64,000 nucleotides of DNA from Paramecium octaurelia (Eukaryota > Ciliophora > Oligohymenophorea > Peniculida > Parameciidae), in NCBI GenBank assembly GCA_905182995.1, contig CAJJDP010000160.1:186001-250000 (forward strand). Direction: 5' to 3'. This document shows positions 46,467 through 59,745 of the stretch, piece by piece (the first letter of the stretch is position 1; every line of letters begins with the position of its first letter). The position numbers were made by a program, and so were the translations under genes. The notes below the pieces were generated by a model. It searched no databases. It worked only from the letters and a program-made list of their open reading frames with translations, and had not been told where the DNA came from.

Positions 46467-47323
46467 ATGTCAAAAATAGATCCACTTTTAAAACTGAGAT
46501 AGAAATAATAAAGAGAGATGTAACATCTCATGGAATATGAGAAATAATTAAGAGATAAGGAAATTAGAAATTCGCAACTGTTGATGAAAAAAAAAGAAAA
46601 ACTCTCAGACATATCCATGAAATAGTTGAAATTCAAGGAAGATTTAAAGCATAAAGCTGAACAGAAAAGGATGGAATTCGAGAAAAATTTAAGTCAAGCT
46701 AAAATGATCGAATTAGAGTAATTAAAAGTAAAGATATATTTTATAATTATAGCAATCACAACTTCAAGTTAAAAAAACCATTGAAACAGTTGTAAAGTTT
46801 GAAAATGAATATTAAAAAGAATAATTGGATGTCTTACTTAAAAAGAAATCGGAACACAATCATTAAATTGAATAAGTTTTGGAAAATAAAAAACAAATAG
46901 AAAACAAGAAGTTAAAAGAGTTAAGTCAATCTTTAGATGCAAAATTTAAATCTTCACAAGAAGTAAATATGTCACTAATTTTAACATAGTTATAAGAGAA
47001 TTTGAACAAGCAATTAAGTGACAGGTAGAAGTAAGAATAATAAAAATTATAAACATATTTCAAGTAAGTTGAAGAATAATAATAAAATTTATAAAAAGAG
47101 AGAATGAAAAAGGGAGAAATGTTTGATGAAAAACTTGATAAAGTGGAAAAGTTGAAATAAGAAAAAGAAAAAGAATTGAAAGAAAGATAAAGGCTGAGAT
47201 TAGAAGCTGATAAATAAAAAGAATTGTTATCTAAAGAATTTTAGGAAGAAATTGTGGTAATTAATTAACAATATCTTTAAGAAAATGTAAAAGTCAAATT
47301 TTCGCAAGTAGATTTCAACATGA
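46467..47323 (+). CDS. Coiled-coil protein (259 aa)
   Basis: Introns at 46728-46752 (25 nt), 46963-46989 (27) and 47257-47281 (25) give 260 codons from ATG 46467 to TGA 47321-47323. Nearly the whole protein is Glu/Lys/Gln/Leu heptad sequence (EYEKQLRDKEIRNSQLLMKK, KVEKLKQEKEKELKERQRLR) with no globular domain, signal or membrane segment. Probably a structural, filament-type or cytoskeletal protein. It lies 52 nt before the F-box-like gene on the same strand. Confidence 0.7.
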
Positions 47324-47375
47324 ACAACCAATTTCATAAATATATATACTCACAATAAATATATTTTATATTAAT

Positions 47376-48852
47376 ATGTAAATTAGAAGATCAATAATTT
47401 CGAAAAAGGACCTTAGAAAAGACATCAAAAAATAAGAATCAAACTTGCCTGATCAATCTGAAAAATTTAAGAAGGTTTTTGAAATCTGTGGAGATGAAAT
47501 CATCTCTTATCTAAATAAAAAGGAATAGATGCAATTACGATCAGGTTGAATATCATTCTATTTTCAGTTTGTAGAATTTCATTTTACATGGTACAAACGT
47601 ATTAAGTCTGGAATATGATGATTTTTGATAGTGATCAAATCAGTCAAGCTACTACCAATGATTCAAATATGAAGGAAAGCTTTTTGAAAAACTCGTTTTA
47701 TTCAAAAGTTGGAAAATCACGCCCATCCACCTAAGAACAAATGCAAAAAGAATAATGGCTCATTAAACCTGCTAATTATAATCCACCCTAAAAAAAGTTA
47801 GTATTTTTAAAAAACAAAAACAAAATTGAAGACAACATACTTGTATATTGTTACATTTAACTTAGTCTGACGAAGATCTTAAATAAACAATCACAGTTTG
47901 GACACTTAATTTAAATAGTCTCGAAAAATAAATAAACATTGCAAAAATACAAACGGACAGTTTTATTCAGGAAATTACACTATGGATTGATCATGTGAAT
48001 TTATTACAAGAATTTTAAAATGAATATCAGCTTGAGCATGTGGGTAAGATACTTTAGTTATTGAAATAAAAATCTATTTTAGATGTAAGTTTGGATCGAA
48101 AAAGAAAAATATTACAAGACATCCTTAATTCATTGTTAAATGATTTTGAATTAAAAAAGAAATATTCAAATGATATCCAAATACTCAAACCTATTTGCCA
48201 AAGATTATTACAAATAAAATTGGCAGATTTCTAATCGGAAATTCCAAACCAATTATGGCCTAAGATAGATTAAATTTAAAATCAATTTGATAAGATTTTC
48301 AATATAAGGAAAGAATTCTTTTTCATGAAACTATTTTAGATAACTTAAAAGATCTTTTCAATTAATTTAGGTTGGATAGTTGATTTTTCAAACTATGAAT
48401 TAACTCTAAATTTGTTAGAGTAATTTTAATAGTTTCTGATTTAATTAGTAAGATTACATTTTCTATCATTAGATACAAAGACATTCTTTTGGGGAAAAGA
48501 AGTTTAATTAAAATTAACTGCAACATTCATAAAATGAACTTTACTTTTAAACTTATAAAAAATCAATTGATGATATCATTAAAATGCTCAAGCTCAATAA
48601 GAAACTGTATGATAGTCAAAAGGAAAATTTATAAGTTTAAGCAATGTTCTAGAGTTATAAACAATAAACATTTGACTAGTTTTAAGAAAAATAATAATGG
48701 GCATAAATTTATGTAAGATTTTATATTGATTTTAGAATACTTGGAAGGAAAAATATTAAAATATAAAAAAATAAACCTAAGAAGTGCCAGAATCACAAGA
48801 AGGAATTAGTTTTGGCTTTTTTTAAACTAAAATGAGTTGGAGTATTCAATGA
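47376..48852 (+). CDS. F-box-like protein with helical C-terminus (460 aa)
   Basis: Introns at 47545-47567 (23 nt), 47843-47865 (23), 48448-48472 (25) and 48713-48735 (23) give 461 codons from ATG 47376 to TGA 48850-48852. Residues about 35-70 resemble an F-box: FEICGDEIISYLNKKEQM, QLRSVCRISFYMVQT (pattern L..E....L......L..v...). F-boxes bind Skp1 and bring substrates to SCF ubiquitin ligases. The rest is long and helical (ITLWIDHVNLLQEFQNEYQL, SIDDIIKMLKLNKKLYDSQK). Ignoring the third intron would stop the protein at 48537; with it 100 more codons are read in frame. The gene ends 29 nt from the convergent kinesin gene. Confidence 0.65.
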
Positions 48853-48881
48853 TAAGATTTTTACATTAAAAATTATTCAAG

Positions 48882-51178
48882 TCACTATTTTCTTTAAACT
48901 GAACTAAGTGGTCTAACCTTTTACAAAATTCTATTTTATGATTCTATCACGACCCTTGTTTAATTGTATTTTCTGCTTTCCATATTATATTTTTATTAAG
49001 CATCATCACGTTCTTTGGGTAAACTATAAACTTGAATTCATACCTCTCTAAAGTTGCGCTATTTATTATTTAAATTTATCTGAATTTATAGTAATTTAAT
49101 CTTGTAGTTCTTTAATCATCTCTCTTAATTTGTTTGCATATGCTCTGACAGTACTGAAATCCATGGACATAAAATTAATGGAATCTAATTAATTATAATC
49201 GATTTCTAAAATAATTTAGCTTTATGATTATCTTAATTATTTCGTAGCTGTTTTAATTGTTTTTTCAATAGTGGACGCCTTTTTGGTTAAGGTAGCAGTC
49301 ACACTATTAGTATCCAGAAAATGAAATAAGCTAAAATTGGTATTAAAAAGCATACTTTTTATGTTTAACTTTATTGGGCAAATTAGGTTTGTCTTGTTTT
49401 GGAATACTGAATGATTTTAATCCACCACTATATCCTCCTGTTTCGATTTTATCAATAACTTTGCCTTACTTTGATATAATATCATATAAATCTAATAATT
49501 CTTCGACAATTTCATTTATCTAGGATCTATAAAATATACAAGATTATACTTTTTTTTCTCTCTGTATTTCTTGAATTAATTAAGAAAATTTTCAATTTCT
49601 TCGACTTTAGCGCTTAACTTTTACTCATACTAAAATTTATAATGTTCCAAAGACTTATTATATTCAGCTTTAATAATGTCTAGGGTTTTATTAAATTCTT
49701 TTTCAATTTCTGTTTTGATTTACTTCTTTAATTCTTGAAGCTTTTGATTTTCAACATTTTTAGTTTAAGCAGTTTAAGGAAGATTGAGAATAGAAGCGAC
49801 TTTGTCTTCTAGTAAATTTTTTGATTCATCTTACAATTTTTTAATAAATTGATCTCTATCTGAGGATAATAGTCTAAGTGCATCATCCCCACTCATTTTA
49901 GATAATTGCAATTGATCTTTCAATTTTTTATTGATTTCCTTTTGTTCCAAGATTTGCTATTAATATCTTTCCAATTTCGAATGAGTATCCTTTTTCATAT
50001 CTTCAAGTTGTCTTTTTAATTGTGCATTTTCATAATGATATTCATCAATTTATTGTGATAAGCTAACATTTTTTAATAAAGCTTCTTATTAGTTCTTGAA
50101 TATGGTAATATCCTTTGCATTTTTAGCAGTCAGTCTTTCTAAATCTATATCCAACCCTAAAAGTCGTTAGAGTTCAAGAAATCTTTTCTTCCTATCAGCA
50201 TTTAATTATTCTATTTTAATTTTATATTCCTCAATCTCATCCTTTAATTTCTTGATTTCCTTTTCTTATTGAACGTTAATCTAAGAATCAAAACCTAACA
50301 TCGATTGCTATTTTTTAATTGAAACCTAAATATTTTTAGTTCTATCTAAATATTGTAATGTCAATAGGCATTCTTCATAATTTGATTGACTAGGATTGAT
50401 TGCTCCTATTAAAACAACTTGAGTATTATTTTCAATTATTAATGCTGATGTTAATTTGGATTCTTTTTTTGGTAACAATTTGTTTGGATTTTGGTTGAAA
50501 GAATTTAAGCAACGATTAAGTACTTGATGACTAGCAGTTATAAGGATGGCTTCTTGAAATTTCTCTCCTTCAGTTATATTTTTTGCCACTCTCTCAGATC
50601 CTGCTAAATCTACGAATTGCAACTTAGTATTGGAGTTTATCTCTAATGTGAGTATAATATGAGTTCTCATCTATCTTTTGATGTCGGTGCTTCTAACAAT
50701 TTTGATCATCTCCCAAAAATCATTGATTAACAATATTGATCGCTTAGTAAACTCCTCAGTTATGAGATTCGTATTTAAATCTCTTATTTAATCCACATAA
50801 ATCTCTTGAAATGAAACTTGAACATTCGACCCTTTTTGAAGAATCTGTTAAATCAATAAAGGAACGATTCCTGGATTTTAAACATTACCAAATAAGGAGT
50901 AACTTTTACCACTGCCCGATTGCCCATAAGATATTATACATCCATTCTTATTCTCATAATCAAAATTAAACACACTTTCAAATAGTTCTTATTATGATGA
51001 GGATGCTGGGAAAATCTTATCATACCGATATTGTTGCCATTCTGCTTATTTATTTGTTGGATCCTGCCATTATTTTCATTACAAATACCTTAATGGAGAT
51101 AACATTCTAATCTATACTTAGCATAGATTGATCATATTCAATTGGTCTTACTCTTAAATAAACTTTATAATTATTCAT
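48882..51178 (-). CDS. Kinesin motor protein (730 aa)
   Basis: From ATG 51178 with introns of 25, 23, 25 and 31 nt to TGA 48884-48882; 731 codons. The motor domain is N-terminal: YKVYLRVRPIEYD, P-loop YGQSGSGKSYSLFG (GQTGSGKT type), switch II LQFVDLAGSER and the region KKESKLTSALIIENN. The usual switch I NxxSSRSH reads MRTHIILTLE, so that loop is altered. After the motor, a long coiled-coil stalk (KEIKKLKDEIEEYKIKIEQL and following) ends in a basic C-terminus. The motor is short, about 300 residues, because some surface loops are reduced. It moves on microtubules; subfamily is not assignable by eye. Confidence 0.9.
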
Positions 51179-51806
51179 ATAAATCAGTATATAAAGAACT
51201 CTCCTGATATTTAATATGTACAAAATCCAACTATACTACTTTATTGAATTTTTTAAACGTGTTCTTTATGTGGCATCTCTGAAGTTATCCTTTTGAATTG
51301 TATCTTAATTTAGACATGAGATAATTCTCATTTAAATTTGGTTTATCTTTTTGTATTATATCGTCGTTTAAACAGGTTTGCTTATTTAGCTTGATAAAGG
51401 GAGTTTCAAAAATGACTTAATCTACTTTTATTCTCAATATTTAATCAAGCTTGTATCTGAAGATAAATTTGAATAAAACACTTAAAAACTTATTCTCAAT
51501 CCCGATATTTTTACTTTAACCATCAAACCACACATTATTTGATCAAATGATTATAACAGTTTATGAAGCTGTAAGTGTTAGACGACCCATAATTCAATTT
51601 ATTAAACTTATGAGATTTGCGAGAATTGTTTTAATTGGTTATCATGAAATATACAAGTTTAGATTAGTATGTGTAATGGAAGGTCGCTAGTGAAGAATTA
51701 ATGAAGTATAAGTAGATAAATTATTGATAAATTGGATAATCTGCTAATACAAATTAAAAAGTATTCGTTTTTAAAGGGAATTGATAAGCATTAATATAAA
51801 TATATT
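51179..51806. other. AT-rich spacer between divergent genes
   Basis: No gene or RNA recognised. It should hold the kinesin promoter and that of the secreted-protein gene. Confidence 0.5.
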
Positions 51807-53879
51807 ATGAAGACAATTCTGCTTATTTTATTGGGCATGCAGATCTTGCTAGCTCAGGACCCTTGGGTAACCCATTATGAAGCATTTACATCGGCAGAAA
51901 TAACTGATTTGGATGGTAAAGATTGATCATTATTTTAAGGCTGGGTTGTAAAGAAGGCATTTAAAGGAAACACCTTTAGTAAGTGCGATAAAGTGAGTTT
52001 GGTTGGTGGTTATGGAGCTTTTGGAAAAGGAGCAACAGCATTAAAATAATTGAATCTTCCTCCACATTATAAATTAAAGATTAATGTGCAGCTATGGAAG
52101 TACAAATCAATTTCTATAATAAACCTTTAGAATAGATAGTTGGGATAATGAAATTATGTTTGTTTTGGTTGATGGTTTCATATGGCAAGCTAAATGGCAT
52201 TATTCAGAGGGAGCAAATTTATGTGGAGCTGCAAATGACTGGAAAGAAGCCTTTTATAATATTGAATTTGAAGTCCCACATAATTCACCAACAGTAAGCA
52301 TAGTTTTGACATCAAATTTGGATGAGGATGCTTTGAATGTAAAATTCACTATGTATCATAGGAATCCTGGGCATTCAGAGATTTCAAAGTATCATTCCAA
52401 AGATGCCATCCAGAGTGTTCAGTCTGTAGCGATAATAAACCAGATAATTGTTTCTTTTGGACAAATGTAGCCACTAATTGGAATAAATAAATTTCATTAG
52501 AAGGATGGACATTGGATGGAGAAGGAAAAGCTGAAGGAAATGAATGTGCAGGAGTTCAACTCTTTGGTGGTTATGGAAAATTAGGAAGAAAAGCCAATTT
52601 GTGGAAGAGATTCTCAAATTTACCTCCACACTTTTAAGTCAAGGTGAAAGTTTAAATGTGGAAGATTGATTCTTGGGATAATGAGTTGTTCTTAATGGAA
52701 ATTGATGATTAAGAGAAATTCAGACAAGCATTCGCTTATAATGAAGGAGTTGATCTCTGTGGTGTTGATACAGGTGCTAAATAAGGAGAAGGATGGGCTG
52801 AAAAGATAGTTAATATTGAGATTAATGTTCCACACAAATTCCCTGAAGTCAAAGTCTTAATGAAATCTACCTTGGATGAACCACCTGAGAATGAATCATG
52901 GGGAGTTAGAGATTTCTAATTATTTGCTGCCCAATGTTTCAAAGGGTGTACTGGTTGCACTGGACCAGCTAAATCTGATTGTACTTCATGTGGTCAAGGA
53001 TTCGATCTTGTCAATGGAGAATGCAAAGAAGGAAGTAATTAAATAGATATATAAATTGATTAGTTAAGTGGATGACATTGAACAGATTCTTCTTTAATGA
53101 TGAATAAGATTTCTAAGGATTGTACGATTGGATTCCATCAAATGTATTCCAAAATTAAAATCCATTTTCAACTTGTGGATAAAAGAAATTGTTTGGTGGA
53201 TATTAAAGATTTGGTGTCAAAGGCAAGGCTGAGAGAAATTTCAATCTTCCCAAACATTCAAGACTCAGAATATAATTCTAATTCTGGAAGATAGATTCAT
53301 GGGATGATGAGAAATTCTAACTCTTCGTCGATGGCAAGGTAGTCTTTGAAAGATCCTTTGGATTCAGTACTCCAGGATAAGCCAAAATCTGTGGAGCTCC
53401 TTAAAGTACTTGGATGACTTACTTTTTCAACGTTGATGTCATTCTTGAACACACTAATCCCACTGCCAACGTTGTCTTAACTTCTACCTTAGATTAAGCC
53501 GCAGATGATGAATCATGGGGTTTCAGAGAATTCCAAATCCTTTATGAATTAAAAGAAGATTGCGTTGAATTATATACTGAATGTGGATTCAAGGGAACCA
53601 AATTTGAAATCTGTAGAGATACTCCATCCCTTGCTAGAGTAAATATTAATTAATAAATTCAAGGAAAAAATAAGTTAAGTCAAATCAATCAAGATTCCCC
53701 CTGGAGTTGTTGTCTAAGGATTTGATGAAGAAGTTTACAAAGGAAAAACTGTCAAGTTTTCATCAAGTTAAGATTGTCTAGAAGAAATCTAATTTTCATT
53801 CATCCAAAAAAAATTTGAAATCATCCAAGCCGATGATTCTGTCCTTGCTGCAAATTTAAGACGTATCAGATTTGATTGA
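51807..53879 (+). CDS. Secreted triple-repeat protein with crystallin-like end (646 aa)
   Basis: Introns of 24, 31, 23, 29 and 25 nt give 647 codons from ATG 51807 to TGA 53877-53879. A signal peptide (MKTILLILLGMQILLAQD) opens it. Three diverged repeats of about 165 residues follow. Each has a GGYG/Y...FG motif (LVGGYGAFGKGA, LFGGYGKLGRKA, LFGGYQRFGVKG), then LPPH or LPKH, WKIDSWDNE/DDE, and VPH or LEHTNPTA..., then SNLDED/TLDEPPENESWG. Repeat 1 leads into HPECSVCSDN and repeat 2 into a Cys-rich linker (CFKGCTGCTGPAKSDCTSC). The end (VELYTECGFKGTKFEI, SIKIPPGVVVQGFDEEVYKG) looks like a beta/gamma-crystallin Greek-key pair. Probably a secreted matrix, trichocyst-related or surface protein; the role is unknown. 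Confidence 0.75.
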
Positions 53880-54912
53880 TTTTATAATCATAAGGCATAA
53901 TTATTTCTATCAATCACTTATTTTATTTGATATGTAATGTTAAACTATTACAAATCTTCATGAATTACTCAAGAAATCAACATTATTCATTTTATGTGAA
54001 TCATTAAATTTTATAACATTAATGAATCATGAAAGTTTAGATTATCCAATAGGATTGTATCATATACCCTTATGACTCACTATCTTTTTCACTTAATATA
54101 GAATAAAATCTAATAATCGAAAAGATAAAAATATTTTTCAGCAAAATGACAATCACATAATGATCTTTCAATAAACGCTATAGAAATAATAAATACCAAA
54201 CTGTATTAAATCAATTATTTTGGTAATTGTTTTTAATAGATAACAAATTTCAAGCTTAATGAATATCATTCAAAAAAATTATATTGCAATCTCAATTTAA
54301 AGGAATTACTATTAAAAGCCATTCTATTAACTCTAATCAAATTTTAAATTAAATAATAACACTTTTTTAAGCCACTGCTCCAAAATATTACAAACGAAGA
54401 CAAGAGAAATCAAACTGATTCTTAAAATTTGTAAATAATTTAAATAGCAATTTGAGAACAAATCTTAATAGTTCAAGAAATTAGACTTACATCAAATTTA
54501 CTATAAAGGACAAAAATCGAACATTAACTACTTCCTAATTTTTTATAAAATTATAGTATATTAAAAATTATTTTTCTTGCTTATTCAAAATTAACCATGC
54601 AGCTAATACTCAAAATATAATTCCCTAAAACTCTTTTCAATTTCTGAAGATATGAAAGACCTTTGTAAATGCTTAAAATTAAAAACATAATGAATTATTT
54701 TTAAATTATTATAAGTATTTGCTTGCCCATTATTCGAAAAATAATGATAGAGGAAAGTATTAATAATCAACAAAAAATTATAGATTTCTTTATCTACATT
54801 TAAAGGTTCACGTAGTTATATTCGAAAGCTAATTTTATAGAATTAAATTTATAATTCAATCAGTAAAAAATAAAGGTTGTTGTATGAAAAATAAGTATTC
54901 TGTGAATAATAA
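53880..54912. other. 1.0-kb AT-rich spacer
   Basis: No coding frame, RNA or repeat recognised. It lies between two convergent genes and should hold little regulation, so its length is unusual for this compact genome. Confidence 0.45.
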
Positions 54913-55640
54913 TCATGAATTTAGTAGCTATCGATCTCCTTATTATTAAATTTCTTCTTCTTCTTAATTTAATTTTACTTTTTTTTCGACAGGAGAGACT
55001 TCGACTTCTTTTTATTCTTTTTGTATCTGTGGTTATCTATAGAGTTCTTTATGATAAGCATCAAGCTATTTCATGAAGCCCATATTAGGTTGGGCAATTC
55101 TTCGCTTCGATTGAAGGAGTTTGAGAGCTTATAGTGGAGTCATTTGCTGATATTTTATTAAGTATGCAATAACAAAGGAAGCAGACCTAGATTTACCAGC
55201 AAAACTTTAATTAATATGTAAAAATACCAATGAATAAGTACATTTTAATTTTTTTGGATAGCAGAATGAATGAAATCATTAGCCATTTCGAACTTTGATT
55301 TGATTTCCTAATCTACGCTATCGTTGATGTTAATGAGAAGAGATTTAAAATCTTCAGTTTAATATGGAAATATCGGCATCTCACACACACTAAGAATGTG
55401 GGTTATTTAAACTTTAATTTAGACATTCTAAATACATTCACATAGTTTTTTTTTATTTAATACTGTTCCTAAACACCCAATATATAGATTTGGTATGACC
55501 AAATTTGGCGAACTATCTTCTTTTAGCTGTTTTACAACTAAAAATGCCTTAACCTTCTATAAAATTGCTTTGACATTTAATTCTTCTGGAAAATCTGCCA
55601 ATTCATCTAGAGCATCGAATTGTTCCATGGAGCTTTTCAT
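54913..55640 (-). CDS. Dual-specificity protein phosphatase (about 235 aa)
   Basis: From ATG 55640 with one clear 23-nt intron inside the active-site codons, ending at TGA 54915-54913; 235 codons. The catalytic loop is VLIHCFAGKSRSASFVIAYL (HCxxGxxR), the cysteine nucleophile and arginine being present; the intron splits the Cys codon. Upstream, NLYIGCLGT and ITHILSVCEM match the start of a DUSP domain, and IQSKRR-type and IAQPNMGFMKQL match its end. A 36-nt stretch between LGT and NVQ has GT..AG ends and a length divisible by three, and may be a second intron. The C-terminus is a charged Glu/Lys tail. The substrate is unknown. Confidence 0.87.
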
Positions 55641-57289
55641 CGAATAAAGTTTTAGATTTTTCTTAATTTATGAAATTTAATTAATTGTTAGAAAAAAATA
55701 TATTTCATATTTGAATCAATTAGACTTTCTTGCCTCCCTTAAATCATGAGATATATATCACTTTTATCCATGAATAAAATTGTTCTGAATGTATAATTGC
55801 TCAATCAGAAATTAGGATCTAAAAATACATCCTCTTACATTTCAACAGCAAAACATGAAGCAAATATCAAACACGCTAACTTTAGAGATATTTAGTATTT
55901 CTATTAAGCTATTTAGCAATATATATATTACAAATAAAGAATTTTTCCTACAATTACTCATAAAAATGGTATATTGAGATGCAGAATTCTTATTACTAGT
56001 ATATAAAAATTAACCTTATGAAATTTGTAACATAAGTTATTCTTATAGTTTAAAGCTTATTTCATCTTTTTTGGTAATATCATGTCACTTTTTATTAATT
56101 TGATCGAGAATCTAAATTGGAGTTCCATCTAACTAAGGTTGAATTTTTTCATACATTTAATTAAAAGAATTGAAAACCGATTATTCATTTCTAAAGCTTT
56201 TTATGATTGCTTACCTCTATTTGAAATAATAAATTTTTTATTTTATATATGAATTTATAAACCTATTATAGATTCAATATTCATAATATTAGTCAACAGA
56301 TTATAAAAGTAAACTGAATATATTAATTATTAAAATATTCATCTGTTATTTAGGTACAATTAAACGAAATAATATAAATTTGTATCCTAGACTTCCAACT
56401 CCTGCTTGTACGAAAAGATTTTTTGATTTGCCAAATTTTTTGATCTCTTTCTATCAAAAAGTGATTTTTGAAAAATGTATACTGACTTAATTGTTTAATT
56501 TTCCTTTCATAGAGAACTCTGATTTATATGGCGATTAAGTTGTCTCATTTAGTGAGAATTGTTAAAATCTAAGTGCCCTGTTCAAATAATTTATTTTTGC
56601 CAGTGACAAAGGTTTGTGTCAGTGCTATCGAGAATCTTTTTGACATATTATCAAAACATATTTTTAGGAATAGCAATAATAATATTAGTGGATACATAAG
56701 ATTACTTATACCTTACAATTCAGTGCATAAAATTATTTATTATTTTCAGGAGAAATAGCTTCAATCTCTAAATAATATAAATTGCTCTTGTGAATTGGCA
56801 ATTCAGACTTATTCATCATAATAATAATTTAATCTTTGTTTATTACTGTCGTTTTTCCTTAGATCGAGATTGAAAAACCAATTATTTTTAAATAAACATT
56901 GAAATTCTCTTTTACAATCAATTTTAACTTTTTATTTAGCAAATTCGAAAGCAATTTAGCAATAAATGTTTATTCTCTTGGATTTCAATCATATTAGTGC
57001 CTTTTCAATTCTAAAAAAGCAAAATAAATAAATCTTAAACACTTCTATATAGATAGAATCTAAAATTCGGCCATTTTTCAGTTATAACTAGTTTAATAGC
57101 TAAAAGTATTGTAGTAGAATTTAATAGGGCAAGAATTAAAATATTCAAATTAATACAATATAATAATGCTAAAGATAGAGATTTTAATTGTACAAATGTC
57201 AATAATTTGTTTTGAATATATAATCAGAATTATAGTAACATTATAAAATATAATTGCATAATATTATGTCTATGTTAACTATTTATTTT
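55641..57289. other. Low-complexity AT-rich stretch
   Basis: About 1.65 kb without an intact gene. Near 56400-56990 two overlapping plus-strand frames look protein-like (ENSDLYGDQVVSFSENCQN, then LIPYNSVHKIIYYFQEKQL), but one TGA and a frame change separate them, so this could be a decayed gene or one with a sequencing indel. No RNA recognised. Confidence 0.35.
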
Positions 57290-58784
57290 TATTTCTAGAT
57301 CTGCTCTATTACAAGATAGAATAGCTCAATCAAAAATTGAATACTTCATCGGCTAACAGTTATATTGTCAAATTACTTAAATTGTAAAAAACTTCAAAGA
57401 GAAAAAACTTTATAATAATCAAATTATCTAAAAGACCTTTATTCAAATAGTGAAAAAAAAAATATGTAGATTTCTTCACTTCAAAAGTCATTAAGATTAT
57501 TGCATAAATAATCTTGAATAGGAATATAGACTAGTTTTGGATGCAGCTATAACAATTTAGAAAGATAGGAATATTTATTGGAATAGATTCCTGATAAAAA
57601 GAAATGTTCTTAAGACAGATAACAAGAAAATATTAAGGTAATGATAATCATTGTATGAAAAATATCAAGAAATTAAACTAACATGCAAAATAAAAAAATC
57701 CTAGAACTTCATTAGATATATCTTAATAAAAGCTGATAGAAAGTAGCTCAAAAAAAGAAAGAAGATGTATAAAAATAGACTGATGTAAATGATGCTATAT
57801 TTTCTCTTGATTCAAAAATAAATAAGATAGTATGAACTCGAAAAAGAAAGCTAAGCAAATAATCATACATAGAGATTAGATAGACATCAGAATTTATTAT
57901 CTCAAATATTGGTTTTGAAAGACATCAAAATGATGTTAACAAATAACAATATTGTATAAAACTCTAGTATAAATATATTAACTTAAGATGACACTTATAA
58001 AATGATGTTATATTTGAGCATAAATTTGAGATATTTCAAGGAACGATTTTGATTTTATGACAGTTTCAAAAGTTCAAAGAAGTCTTGTTAGAAAATCTTT
58101 GTCCCAAAATGATTTCTGCATATGGTTTATACAAAAAGTGATATATATTTTAAATTAATTTACCTTATTAATTGGTGTATAGAGGTGTTGTAATACAAAA
58201 TTTGAATTGATAAGAGCATAAATAAGATGCTTGAGTGTGTTTAAATAATGAAAATAAGAATTTTCCCATTTTCACATAATATTAAGATCTATCATTTTAT
58301 ATTGGTTTGGAGTCTTCTCTTGAAGAATACTAAAATATTATCTTCAGAATGATTGAGATCTTCAATATACATTCATTGTGTATCAGGAGAGTGAAACAAG
58401 GTGTATTCACTTTGAAGTGAGCTGATGAGCAGATTTTGCTGTTTTATGGTTTTGGATAAGTGAGAAGGACTTAAGGATGTTCTTGACAAGAAGTCGACTA
58501 TTAATGAAATTGATTGGGATCGATGAAAAGGTATTGATATGAAATTACTCACAATGATGGTTTGGAAAATTAAAAAGATAAATAAATGCATATATGAATT
58601 AAAGTATGAGAATTAGCTCAAGAAATAAGAGGAGAATGAATAAGATTTGGATAGATTGATTGTTTTTAGGCTTATCAATATAAGGGCAAAGAATTATTTA
58701 TGAAACAAATAATTATTTTCAATAAGCATTTCTTCATCGAAAATATAGGTTCTGGATTTGATAATATTAAGTTAGTAGCTAACA
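57290..58784 (+). pseudogene. Broken or unusually spliced coding region
   Basis: Several protein-like stretches on the plus strand (SALLQDRIAQSKIEYFIGQQ, YELEKESQANNHTQRLDR, IEIFNIHSLCIRRV) follow each other in different frames with multiple TGA codons between them. Some junctions could be short introns, but I could not build a single in-phase model. The content suggests a membrane or signalling gene in decay, or a real gene with introns beyond the usual length like the one directly downstream. It is called a pseudogene with low confidence. Confidence 0.35.
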
Positions 58785-59745
58785 ATGAAGAATTAAACTG
58801 ATGAATAGTAGGAAAATTAAATTAATAGCACATATTTCGAAGACAATAATGGAATTGATTTGGGCATACGCAAAGTGATAAAATTAGGAGAGAATGGAGA
58901 TAAGACTTGTAACAGAATCAGCATTAATTTAGCCACCAATTTGCAATACAAATAGCAAATAGTCACAGAATAACAAAAATAAGTGATATAGCAAATTAAG
59001 CATCTTGCTCGATAAGGCTCACATATGTATGTAACTATCTTTATATTTTATTTTGATTGCTGTAAATGCAGTTTCCCTTATTCTTTATATTAGATTATTG
59101 CATATTTATTATTATTTTAGCACCGGATATTTGGAGCTTCCAACAGAGATTATAAATTAATACAAAAAGAAAACCAATTCGGATGCCTTGATAGACGAAG
59201 TTTTATTAGAGTAAGTACTTTTTCATCACTTTCCGAATCACTATTTCCTTATATTCATCATTTATTTTTTCATAATATTTTACTTAGTAAGTTTTTACCA
59301 CCAAACTCAATCACTCCGATCATTTTCACAAAGAAATTACCACAAGGAGGACAGTATCGCCAAAAAGGAACTTAACCATTGTGGGTAAATGCGTTTGAAA
59401 GTCTCCTAAGTGTTGTGGTCTAATTGTATTACAAGAGTGATTAGAAATTAGCTGAATTTATGAAAGAAAAGGTTTTGATAGATAGTAAAAGAGACATTAA
59501 GCAAGTATATTTTATATGTATAAAAGGAAAAGAAACCAGGCAGAAAGAAGAAAATTCTTGATAACGATTCTCCTAATCAAGAACAAATAGAATAATAATA
59601 GCCAAACAACTAGAATGCTTACTCTCTTTTACAGCAAGATGTCCTAGATATACTTATTTCTCCCTTAAGGAACGATTTTGCATTCGGTATTCTATCCATT
59701 TTATCTCGTAGAAACTTGGACCACAAAAGAAATTGCCATATTTGA
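58785..59745 (+). CDS. Unrecognised protein with AT-hook-like motif (255 aa)
   Basis: Product unrecognised. ATG 58785, introns at 59027-59120 (94 nt), 59211-59287 (77 nt) and 59505-59526 (22 nt), TGA 59743-59745; the spliced total is 256 codons and all junctions are in phase. The first half is Gln/Asn-rich, then TGYLELPTEIINQYKKK, FLPPNSITPIIFTKKLPQGG and QPLWVNAFESLLSVVVQLYY suggest a folded domain. KKPGRKKKIL resembles an AT-hook or nuclear signal. Two introns of 77-94 nt are 3-4 times the normal length here. Removing them is needed to keep the frame, which makes them credible, but small exons inside them are not excluded. Confidence 0.6.
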
